From: Branchiostoma floridae
Taxonomy: Eukaryota; Chordata; Leptocardii; Amphioxiformes; Branchiostomatidae
NCBI RefSeq assembly: GCF_000003815.2
Contig: NC_049995.1
Location: 19,057,252 to 19,121,251 of the forward strand
DNA: 64,000 bases
Direction: 5' to 3'
Of the stretch, positions 13,301 to 25,300 are shown piece after piece. The notes beneath the pieces are model-generated. The model made no database searches and was not told the DNA's origin. It saw nothing but the letters and a program-made list of their open reading frames with translations. Numbering within the stretch: the stretch's first letter is position 1; each line of letters starts with the position of its first letter. The position numbers and the translations under genes are program-made.

Positions 13301-16300
13301 AAGAAAAGTTTGTGTGCTTAGTTTTAAGTAGTGAAAATTGAGTTGTTCTTAGTTTTCCAAGAGTTGCATTCCTAGTTCGGTCGGATTTCTCTAGTGTTAT
13401 GTGTGCGGAGTTGCTGTGCTCCTACGTTGCCACCATGATTGTGTGGTAAGAACTTGCCTACTAGTAGTAGTTCCCCAGATCGACTGCGTCTGTTGGGCGG
13501 GCTTGTCAGAACACGCTCATGTCTCGGTTCTCTGGATCTCTCCATTTTCAAAGGACAGGCGAAGGCCCATTGCGAGGGTTACAACAGTTGTTTAAAATCT
13601 GTACCGCGGCTATGGCTGGCTACTACGCACTCCATCTTGAGTTGAGATGACTTTTCACAATCGATATTTGTCAGCCTATCGCATTGTCCCTTTATTGGGA
13701 AATGTCTGTAACAAAAGAAGCCAGAGTTGATGCCCTGAATATGTATGTGCTGAAAGGCTACCTGCACTGTTAGCATGGTGCTGACATTTCTGTGTTGTAC
13801 TGTTAAGATTTCTGCGTCAGTAGGATTTTGAGTTGCTAAGATTTTGTGTTGGAGGGATTCTGTACTGTGAGATTCTTACGTCGGTAGGATTTTTGGGTTG
13901 TTAAGATGTCTGTGTTGTTAAGACACAACCCCCCCCCCCCCCTTTCAATGATGTCGTGCGCCTAACAGTTTTGCCCCCCTGACCCCTCACATGTACGGAC
14001 AGCCAACCCAGCCTGGTATGGCATAATTAGAAAGCCGAGCCAGCCGGCGAAAGTTTAGACGATATTGTTTATGTAATACTATAACATTGCGACAAAGTGG
14101 TGTGATTAACTCGAACAGAAGAAGCCCCGATCCTGCCTTGTGTCAGGGTAAGAACAACAGACGCGGGTCTGATGGAGCAGAAGCGTCCCCCCGGTGTAAT
14201 TTGGGCAGAATTTACGGGTCTGCCCGCCCCGATTATTGCGCGGGGAGCGGGACCTCCTCTGCGCCTGTCGCGCCCGCAAGGCTCCGCGGAGGAGCTGAAC
14301 TTGTTACTCTGCTGCTGAGACGTCCCAGCTGTTCCGCCGCGCCGCCAGCACAGATTCCTGCCAAGACGAATGGGCGCTCGGTCCCAGCGGCGCAGCTCCG
14401 TCCTGTTTTGGTAGGGAGGCAGGTATTTACTTGGTCTGTCGGCGGAGCGAGATGAAAACCCGCCCCCACTTCAGCTAAGTCCCGCCAGCTCAGGCCAAAT
14501 CTCCCCTACACCGCTTTGTTTATCATCAGATTAGCCGAATTTATTTTATCAGGTTTAATTATAACAATATTTTAGGTCGCGTGTCAGCTCAAAACAAGCA
14601 GGCGCGGAAAGAGGATCCGCCTTTCCCGCGGCGCGGCCAGCCTTCAGAGGTTTGGTGACGTTTGGGTGACGTTTGCGCCGGAAAAGGAAAATGCTGTACT
14701 GGTACGGCTGGGTTATCAGCGGAGAAGTTTGTAGTTTGTACTGGAGTTGTGGTGAATGGCCTGGATATCAGTACAGCCTGTGGTTTACACTAGATTGTAG
14801 TGGGCACGTTAGTACTGATACTGGTGGTTCTGTAGTAGGCACGTCAGTACTGGAACTGGTGGTTCTGTAGTGGTTACGTCAGTACGTACTGGTGGTTCTG
14901 TAGTGGTTACGTCAGTACGTACTGGTGGTTCTGTCCCGGCTGCGGGTTCGCCTTGGCACCGAGGTGGGGTAGGAGGACCTCAGGAGTGCCAGGAATACCT
15001 GCACACACGGCCCAGCGTCTCCAAGACGCCTGGACGGAAACCCCAGTCTTCAAGACGCCGGTACCCAGCCCCACGGTCTCCAAGACACCCCACACGTATG
15101 CCGAGCCTGAAGACGCTTGTAAGACGCCCTCACACGTAGGTTCCGTCCAGAAGACGCCTCGATTAGCGCGCCGCGTCTGTTGCCTGGGAACGAGTGACCA
15201 CCAGCAGATGTGATCCTGGGTACGAGTGCCCCAGCAGATGTCAGCAGCAGTAAATTGGCGAGGTGGGGACAGTTTTGTGTTGTGTCATCCGATCCGATAA
15301 TGTTGCCCGGCGGCTATGTGCGGATATTAGCCGGTTGTGCCCGGGTATGTGCCGTACCGGCAGGTGTGTGCCAGCCCGCCGGGCCGCCCCCTCGCCCTGA
15401 GCCGCCGGATTTCCCGTCCTTCCCGCAGCCGAGCCCGGGATTATCCCCACTTTCCTTGTTTGCTTGTTCGGCTCAGCTCGTACAGGGCACTTCCGGTCAC
15501 ATGACGGCATAGAAAACGCAAAACTTGCTTACCTGCTCACACCTGGATAGATACCTGCTTAAGACGTGCACACCTGTCGGTACCGGTCCGCATGCGAGAT
15601 GGGAAAGGAGCACTTGGCATCCAAGAAGACAGCTAAAATGGGCACACTGCATATGCTAAGTGTGCTAGCGAGGTTTAGGACACAAGCCGTCTGGACAACA
15701 ACCCTGTACAGAACATGTGTGTCAGCTGGTCATCTTCGAGCATGGAAAAGTACCTTAGATATTCCTGTATACCATCAGAACATATTGTAGGTTCCCGTAT
15801 ACATATAGACCTCCTTGTAGGTTGCTGGCGGGCCAGAATCAGCATCCAAAAGCTCAATCATTGGTTCATGGTCAGGGCGACAAGATAAGGACTGCCTGGT
15901 GGTGGCGATGCTATTTAGGGCAATGATTGGTGTGTGTGTGTGGGGGGGGGGTGTGCTTTAGACCGTGAGTCTTAAGTTGCAACTTTCTCCATGAGATATA
16001 TTTGGTGCATGCCCGTCCTAGAAAGTTCCGCTCAACAGCCGGTCCTCGTCAGGGGCGGGGAACTGCGCTTGTAGTTCACGTCGGTCGGACTTTCGGATTG
16101 ATGCCGTCATCAGAAACATATCTACTTTCCTATAAGCTGAGACATGAAGAGGTCATGAGGCATGAGTAGCTACAGAACGTCGATGAAGATTAGACATCCA
16201 GGTAAAAAGATATGCCCCCAAAAAGCAGTTACTCAAGCAACTGGATATGATTTTGAAAAATGACGTTTCGTCCTGATTTTGGAAAATCATAGCCAGTTTC

Positions 16301-19300
16301 TTGAGCAACTGCTTTTTTTTTAGCAATAGCTACAGTAGATGCAGTGGTGATGCAGGCAACAGTTCCCTCCTATAGCATGCAGGTTGCGGTTGCGCCAGCC
16401 TATACCGTCCTGCAATGATCCCGTCGTTTGTATCTTGCAACCACCATCTCGCCCCTATCTCAGTAACCACCATCTCGCCCCTATCTCAGTAACCACCATC
16501 TCGCCCCTATCTCGTAACCACCATCTCGCCCCTATCTCAGCTAATCCAGTTGTAACTATCTGAGATTTCCTTGCCGTTATTCCGTGGACGCGGGCGGTAG
16601 TTGGGCGAGATAAGTTATCAGCAGAGCGCGAGAATGTTGAATCAATCATCACACATCCCCTGCAGCCCAGCGCCTTGACTCCGGCCATGACTTCTTCGCG
16701 CCAGTCAAAATAGAGGAAGTGGCGGTTCGAGCGCTGAAGGTCTCCGCGTCGCAATCACCACACGCGCAGTCCCGTAACCATGGAGGAGAGAACTCATTGC
16801 CGTAACGAATTGACAATCCATCAAGGGTATAGCTCATTGCCGTAACAAAGGAACAAATTTTCATCCGATTGTCGAAGGAACTATCCAGAGTGCCAGGACC
16901 ATTCCCGCCATGCGTTTCCTCGGAAAGAATTATTCTTGTCCTATGGTTACGACTCCTCACGATAGAAAATGTCAGGTCAAATGTTGCCTTTTCATTTCCA
17001 ATTTATTGACGTTCATCGTCCAAACTTTCATCAGAACTGACAAATTGTCATCTCTGCAGCCGTCAGACTACAGGTGATCGGAACAAGACAGAAACTAGCC
17101 GCCGTTTCGGCTGCAATCCGCCGCCCTGCATGCCGACCCGTCATCATATCGCTAGCGCTATGCAGTTTTTGCGACGCCATCAGACAAAGTGACAGATTCA
17201 CGACGAAATTATAGGTTTAACCTGATCATTCCGCCTGTGTAGGCAGCGGGGGAACTGGGTCGTGCTCACGGCTGACTGCGCCCGGCCTGGAGAGCTTCCT
17301 GTGCAGTCTTGTGGAGAACAGTTGTTAGTTCCAGAGCACCGTGTCTACGGGGTCCTACAGGCATCATTATGGGAAGCAGGGCGTCATTTGCAGGCCGCCA
17401 TGCGTGTCAGTATCAGGGATGTATCAAATATGCCCGGTACTGTTGGTTCCACTTGGGATGATGTTTCGTCCTGATTATTCAATCTTACTACTTATGTTAT
17501 CTTTCCGGTGATAGGGCCAGCACGGGCTAGTCTCTAACAGACTCAGGTGATGGGGCTAGGAAGGGCTAGTCTCTACCAGACTCCCGCCTGGCCGAATAGT
17601 AATAATAGGGGCTAGGAATAAAAGCCTAGTAGAAGTCAATTGGCCTAGGAGTGAACTGACCGGATAGACTGCATAAGAAATTCCTTGGCAACATTTGTCC
17701 TACTTTGCGATTTTTTTTTCTTTTTCATCCAGTTGACACATCTGCTTGGACACTGATTACGACCCACGGAACACTGTAGCGTCATGCGGTCCGCTCTGTC
17801 CTACACCAGCTACTCTCCAAGCAGAGGTTGAGTCGCGTAGATATAGTAGTTGTCGGAAAAATAACACCGACGCTCCTTTCCGACTACTATTATATCTACG
17901 CGACTGCTTGGAGAATATACACCAGGCACGTGGCCGGGGCAGCTGTACGATCGTGCGGTTGCCAGGATAGTCGCAGGCGTGTCGGTGCCGCGGTTTGGGT
18001 TCCCGGTGAGTTCTGAGGCATGACGGCGGCCGGGCGCGTCTCCCGGTTCGGACGGCTGTTTACCGCTCGCCTCCGCGCTTGTGTAAATGTTACAGGCACA
18101 AACTGACACTCGGCTGACCCCGGCGCACGGCAGGTGCTGCGGGGAGATGCCTCACCTGACGGCGTCTCACCTGACGGTGTCTCACCTGACGACGCACGGC
18201 AGGTGCTAAGGGGAGATGTCTCACCTGACGGTGTCTCACCTGACGGCGCACGGCAGGTGCTAAGGGGAGATGTCTCACCTGACGGTGTCTCACCTGACGA
18301 TGTCTCACCTGACGGTGTCTCACCTGACGGCGCACGGCAGGTGCTGCGGGGAGATGTCTCACCTGACGGTGTCTCACCTGACGGCGCACGACAGGTGCTG
18401 CGGGGAGATGTCTTACCTGACGGTGTCTCACCTGACGGTGTCTTATACAATAAAGGTCTTCATTCATATACAAGCCCCACATCAGACTGTTACACCTGAC
18501 GGTGTATCATAAGCATCACATCATGATGTTACACACGCAGTAAAAAATTGTTTCACCTTACACAAAGATGTTGTTACACAGGGACAATGTTTCACCTTAC
18601 ACAAAGATGTTGTTACACAGGGATAATGTTTCACATTACACAAAGATGTTATACAGGGAACAATATCAACACCCACACTGTAACGTTTAACTCCACGTAA
18701 TACGTTTACATCTTACATACTAGTATCATATATCACGATATTTCACAGAGACATTGACACGCATTCTAATGTAACATGGTTATTACATGGTACGTTTTAC
18801 GATGTTACACAGTAGGGTTTCACATGTCACCCATGTACCATTTAACCTTTAAATGTACCCTGAAAGTTGCTGATTGCACCAACCCGCGAGCCCCTGCCCC
18901 AGTTCTAGGACTGCACGGGCAATAAACCCACATGATGAACGGCTAAAGTAAACTGACCCGAAAATGACCCCACAAAAACAACCGTCTCCGCCCGAGCTAA
19001 CCCAACAAATCCGCACACAGCCAACCTGTTAATTAAGAACGTTAATTGCCCAATTTATCTTCAGCATACCGCCACAGAACGGCCATAAAGCACACGGCAA
19101 ACGTTCTGGTGACGCGGGGAGAACGGCAAACTGAAGCGTTCTGTAGCGCCGTGCATTAGTTTCGGATAGTTCAGCATGAATAACTTGTTTCATGTAGTTG
19201 CTCCGAAGTCTTATGATGATTGTTTCCAGTTATCAAAAACAACTCAGGAAAAACATTTGCTGAAGAACAGTGATGATAACGTGAATAACTTTCACACCCA

Positions 19301-22300
19301 CTGATGGACTAGTGTATTGGTGAGTAGATGCATGGTTGTTAGGCGGGGTGATAAGTTACGCGTGTACTTTTGCTCTGTGGATGTCCTTGGGTCGGCCCGT
19401 TAGGAACATAACAACCCAGGAATTACTGTTACTAACAGCACCACAACTGCGGAATTAGCGCAGAGATAAATAACTACGGAGCGATGCCCGGCGAGTGAGT
19501 CCGCCCGTGGGGAACCCCGTCTGTTATCGGGCGGCGGCTGAATCTACCCTCCCGATACTGCAGCCCTTATCTCCCCCAACAACAAGCAATGTAAACTACA
19601 CCCGAGTATCAACTTCCCCTGCACTTCAGCCTGCTTTCGGTTCGGCAAGCCTGACAGGAAACAATCGGAGTTAAGGTCTTTAGTGAGTTTGTTCTTTAGC
19701 CTAGTTAAGACCTTCTCGGTCGATAACATGCCCATGTTACATGGAGATGTGGTTTCCCTTTGGCACTTGCAGGGCAGGCGCACAGTTATAATGTGGCCTC
19801 CGTAGCAGGCTCTAGTCTGGCTTTTCTTCTGATGGGATTCAGTAGCATCGGTTAGTTCTGCTGCACTCGTCTGACACGCGAGTGGGATCCGGGCGACATA
19901 GAATTCCATCAGACAAAAAGGAGGCTAAACTTTGGATGATCAGATCTATTGATATTCGTACTTTTATTTTATTTGTCAGCAACTGATACTATGTACTATA
20001 ATGTACTACTGTATAATGTAGCCTTTCTCTGAAGTTGTCGTTCTCAGGCCCCGGCTTTCCGTTGGAAAGTCAGATCCATTGTAGTTAGCTTTTGGTGATA
20101 TTTCTGCTGTTGTTGAATGTTGAGGCGACAACATGTGGATTGTAGGTACAAGTACCAATTATGATGTGATTATGTAAACAAAAGTCACGCTACTCAAAAC
20201 AACATGTTTTACCGATTAGCGCAGAAATAAACACAAGCGGCCGCAGGCAGCGACAATTGAAAAAAAAATAGTTCGTTGTAACTTCCTGTCCCCAAATGGC
20301 CCTCGTACACATCGTTGTGCCAGAAGAACACTAAAGATTTTCCAATGATTCCCCTACTCCTGTACTAAGTGGTTATATTGACTGGTTAGTGACTGACGTG
20401 TTTAAGGGTGAGTTTTACTCCTGCAAACCTTCCGTTCCCGTAGCGACAGGTTGATGCTGTGTTCCCCATCTCCTATGTTGAACAGTACTACAGAATGGCT
20501 TCAGTTATTCTCTCTCAGACCTGGGAAACTGCAGTTCCCCTAATCGTTGATGCGGTGATGCTGTTGATGCGGTGGTGTTGAGTATCTCCCCATCTCCTAT
20601 GCTGAACAGTAATTACAGAATGGCTTCAGTTTCCCCCCTCAGACCTGGGAAACTGTAGGGAAACTGCAGCGCCCCTAATAAGAAGTTGATGTGGTGGCGT
20701 TGAGTGAGGCCAGGCCCCCTGCCCCAGTTCGCCCTGACAGCCCAGATGTGTCCTGGCGACGGTCTGACCGGCCTATCAGCCTCACACCGACGGCCTGGCG
20801 TCGCTATCAGCCCCGGCCGTGCGCCGGGCCGAACCTGACACCGAAAGTCTGCGGCTGGGGGAAGGGGAGGTTCCGCTCGGCCGCCTTCCCGTCTCCTTGC
20901 TAGGCTGCCGTCTTAAGACGCCCCCCCCCTCCCGTTCCCAGAGTCGTCTAGACCAGAGAAGCCCATCCGTCAATCTGGTGGCGCTCAGCTGGCAGGCAGG
21001 ACCTCCCTGAGGAGGAACACAGGGGGTGGCCGGCGACGATATGGGCACCCGACCGTCAGGTTAGCGTCAAAGGGGCGCCCGCCGTCAGGCTAGCGTCACT
21101 GGAGTGTCCGAGCGTCAGGTTAGCGTCACGGGCGTCCGAACGTCAGGCTAACGTCGCTGGGTCGTCCGAGTTTCAGGTTAACGTCATGGGCGCGTCCCGA
21201 CGTCAGACCAGCGTCACTGGAGCGTCAGGCCGGCGTCACGGGACCCTCGACCGTCAGGCTAGCGTTAAGTTCAAGTTGGTGGAAGTGTCCACTGCTGTGT
21301 TTCAGACATTGATAAAAAAAGCTTTGAGCGCATTAAATGTCTTTCGTCTCTATAAGCCATCACGATGGTCATTCGACGTTGCCGAAGATGACTTTGTGTT
21401 CGAAGGTGGCTGATAAATATTTCCTCAGAGAGATTAAGCTCCTAATCCCTCTTGACCACAGGCCGGTTGTAGGACAGACAGTCATATGGTCGATCCGGGC
21501 AGCGACTACCGCGGTACTCACGGCGCCTTTTCGTGTCCCCCGAAACTGTCTGCACACGGGCCTAAAACTAGCACGTCCGAGTTACGGTATGTCATTAGAA
21601 CAATCTCCTGCATACTTTTCCCCACAGTTACTACTGCTGCCTTCTTGTGCGGCTAAGTGTACGTAATCCTTCACACAATGTTAAAATTGGAGATCCGGGC
21701 TTTTCTTTCTAACAGCCTCCTTACAAAAAGTTACAAGCTCTCATCAAACAAAAAAGGAAGTACATTCCTGAGGTAAAACAGTGCCGCCGCGGGTCCAACA
21801 TGACGGATGTGACAGATCATGTCAGACAGAAGGACAGATGGGTCCGTGTGACATCTCTAATGATGAATAGGTTGGAATAACGTTAGCCGAAACTGTTACA
21901 GGGAAAAGGTAGCGAACCGTAACTGCTACATTATGGATAGGTCTGCATAACGTTAGCCGAAACTGTTACAGGGGAAAGTAGCGAACCGTAACTGCGACAT
22001 TATGGACAGGTCCGCATAACGTTAGCCGAAACTGTTACAGAGGAAAGTTGCGAACCGTAACTGCTACATTATGGACAGGTCCGCATAAGATTAGCCGAAA
22101 CTGTTACAGGGGAAAAGTAGCGAACCGTAACTGCTACATTATGGACAGGTCCGCAAAACGTTAGCCGAAACTGTTACAGAGGAAAGTTGCGGACTGTAAC
22201 TGCTACATGATGAATGGCCCGTATAACGTTAGCCGAAACTGTTACATGAAAGAGTCGCAGTCCATACGTGGGAGCGCTGACCGGCCAATTAGCAGCGTGT

Positions 22301-25300
22301 TGGTTTTACTCTGGTTCCAATTTGCGGTGATCATCATGTCAGCACAGGGTATGAGATGGACGGGCAAGGTATCGGTAAGGTCAGATTAGCCTCGGACCAG
22401 ACACAATTGTAGCCTGGGTATCAGCCACATTAGGCTAGGTACCAGCCTCAGTGGGGCTCTAAATTTAGTAGTCTAAAAGCGAGGGTTATTTTGAGCTCGA
22501 ATAGGCTTCAACAGTATTTCTTGTCAGTCCAACCTGCATCGATAGATCCACCTGCAAAGTATTTGTCCTTTTGGTTTCAATATGTAAAGCTGATGCTACT
22601 AGTGATACAACACAAAGTTGTGTAGGGTTCTATCCTTTGGAGAAAGAGACAATGATCAAAACTGACTTCCCTGTCCGCACATGGGACATTGCGTAATCTA
22701 GTGGACACGCGAAGTTAATGTAGTGTCAACCTCAATATGATGTCTTGCCCATTGTAAATAATGCACTGTCCACTCCAATATGATGTCTTGCCCATTGTAA
22801 ATAATGTACTGTCCTCTCCAATGTAATGCATTGTCCATCTCAGAGCCGTACCGATTACAGAACAATGTCCCAGTGTTGGCCCAATTAGCCCCTGTGCAGT
22901 GGGCACACGCCGGCTTGTCCATCAGCAGGGGAACAATGGGCAACATGCTGGTCAGTGTGATGGATCACTAACCTGCTCCTGGGACAATAAAGGACTAAAC
23001 TTTTGTCCTGCTTCCGGAGCACTATAGGTGATGTGGTTTAAGATCCCGTCACATGTCTTGTAAAGACTAGGGGTCCACCTCAGTGTAAGTGAAGCAAATG
23101 TTAGTCAGCTCTTGTTCGGTTACTGGATAACACCCCTAGTTTGTGTTGGGGCAAACCATCCAGGGCGTTCCTCAGGTGTTGCAACACCTCTTCCTTAAAG
23201 TTAACGGGATTAGCTTGAAGGGTCAGTCTCCAAGTTAACCATAGTTACTGTAACCATAGTAACTGTGGTAACAGTTACCTTCATAGCCATAGTGTAAGCT
23301 GTAGGGCTAGAGTTATATTGGATAACGGAGTCCATATAGAGTTTCCTTCACCATAGTTACTGTTACCATAGTCACCTTACCTTACCAGAGTGGAAGCTGT
23401 AGGGCTAGTGCTATACATGAGTCTATACATGAGTTACCTTCAGTATAGTTACTGTTACCATAGTAACCACTCTGAGAGATGCACAGGTTGGTTGCAGATG
23501 AGAGTGAAGCAGAGGGGGATGTGAAGTCCGGGAAAGTCTGCGGAACGTTTGGGAAGTCTTCGGAATAAAACCGTTTTGTGCCGTGGTTTGTCACTGCCAC
23601 GGCGGGAGTTCAGGTAACGCCACAACTGGCCACATCCCCCTCTGAGCACTGAAACCTGCCTTCTCAAAAAACAAACGTCAAAAGTAAGAACGTATTTGTT
23701 AAAAGCAGTTGTGTTTGGTGTTTCAGAGGGGCGTGAATGTGTCAACTGTGGTGCTACCTCCACCCCCCTGTGGCGGCGAGATGGAACAGGCCACTATCTT
23801 TGCAATGCATGTGGACTCTACCACAAGATGAACGGGGTGAACAGGCCCCTAATCAAGCCTCAGCGGCGACTGGTGAGTAAGACTGTCCTGTTTTGTAGGT
23901 GTTGCTGAAGCTAACTGGCTGAACTACTCAGGCAAGGAGGACTACCTGAGCCTGTACCAGAACTATGGGCTCTATCAGCAGCTCAACGGCGCTCAGAAGC
24001 CCGGTCTTGCCAAGCCCCCCAAGAAACTGGTAAAGAGTCTTATCTTTCACATGTTTCTCAAGAAACTGGTAAAGCGTCTATCTTTCAAGTCTCCCAAGAA
24101 ACTGTTACTGGTGAAGGGTCTTATCTTTCACAAGTCTCCCAAGAAACTGGTAAAGCATCTATCTTTCACGTCTCCCAAGAAACTGGTAAAGGGTCTTATC
24201 TTTCACAAGTCTCCCAACAAACTGGTAAAGGGTCTTATTTTTCACGTCTCAAGAAACTGGTAAAAATTATCTTTCCCAATTCTCCCAAGAAACTTGTACA
24301 ACTTATCTTTCACACGTCTCCCAAGAAACTGGTAAAACTTCTCAAATTTGAGACACCGGTAAAAGTTTTCTTTAAGAAACTGGTGAAATCTATTTCCCCC
24401 AAAGCTGGTAATTTTTTCTTACACTGTACAGAACCCATTGTAAAAGGTCCTATCCCAACATATAATTGCAAATCTGTCTTTCCCTTCTCTGACACAAGAT
24501 TTCCAGTTTTCAGAGGCCAACATCTATAGATGGTGCGTACGGCCTTGTCATATAATGATGAACCCACCTTATGTCTGTGCAGTTGACCAGTTGTATGTAT
24601 TGTTAGAAAAAGACTGTTGTTAAAGTTTTTTTAGTTTTACCCCAATCATGAACTCTGACCTCCCGTTTCCTTAGTCTGCGTCCCGCCGCGTGGGCTTGCA
24701 GTGTGCCAACTGCCGCACGACGCAGACGACGCTGTGGCGGCGGAACAATGAGGGTGAACCCGTGTGCAATGCCTGTGGCCTCTACTTCAAACTACACAAT
24801 GTAAGTACTGCCTGTGGCCTCTACTACAAACTACACAATGTAAGTACAACCCTACTACAAACTACACAATGTAAGTACAACCCTACTACAAACTACACAA
24901 TGTAAGTACAACCCTACTACAAACTACACAATGTAAGTACAACCCTACTACAAACTACACAATGTAAGTACTGCCTGTGGCCTCTACTACAAACTACACA
25001 ATGTAAGTACAACCCTACTACAAACTACACAATGTAAGTACAACCCTACTACAAACTACACAATGTAAGTACAACCCTACTACAAACTACACAATGTAAG
25101 TACAACCCTACTACAAACTACACAGTGTAAGTACAACCCTACTACAAACTACACAATGTAAGTACAACCCTACTAAAAACTACACAATGTAAGTACCACT
25201 AGCAATGATAAAAAGTTATGTGTATGTTACATGCATATACAGCTACAGGAACAACTCTTATGTAAGCATATTATAAACCATAAGCCATTCAGAACCTTGG

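Larger units (their letters stand above)
7123..23726 (+). other. 16.6-kb GATA intron 1 (non-coding, repeat-rich)
   Basis: The interval joins the phase-1 donor at 7123 to the phase-1 acceptor at 23725-23726 (TTTCAG). I find no additional exon. CpG-rich islands at about 7860-8030, 14100-14470, 15240-15500 and 20690-21000 hold overlapping ORFs on both strands with no recognisable protein, so they are treated as composition. Individual repeats inside it are listed separately. Confidence 0.6.

Noticed and set aside
17896..18499. [11 protein letters not shown] and DGVSPDGV ORFs
   Set aside because: Both strands are open over a 15-bp-core minisatellite; no splice or start context and no similarity.
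19544..19909. 121-aa minus-strand ORF in GATA intron 1
   Set aside because: No recognisable domain, promoter or splice context; length is unremarkable for a 16-kb intron.
23873..24029. Joining the N-finger exon to the candidate exon in one mRNA
   Set aside because: The intervening 26 bases are too short for splicing, and phase 0 out meets phase 1 in, giving a stop after eight codons; direct read-through also stops.
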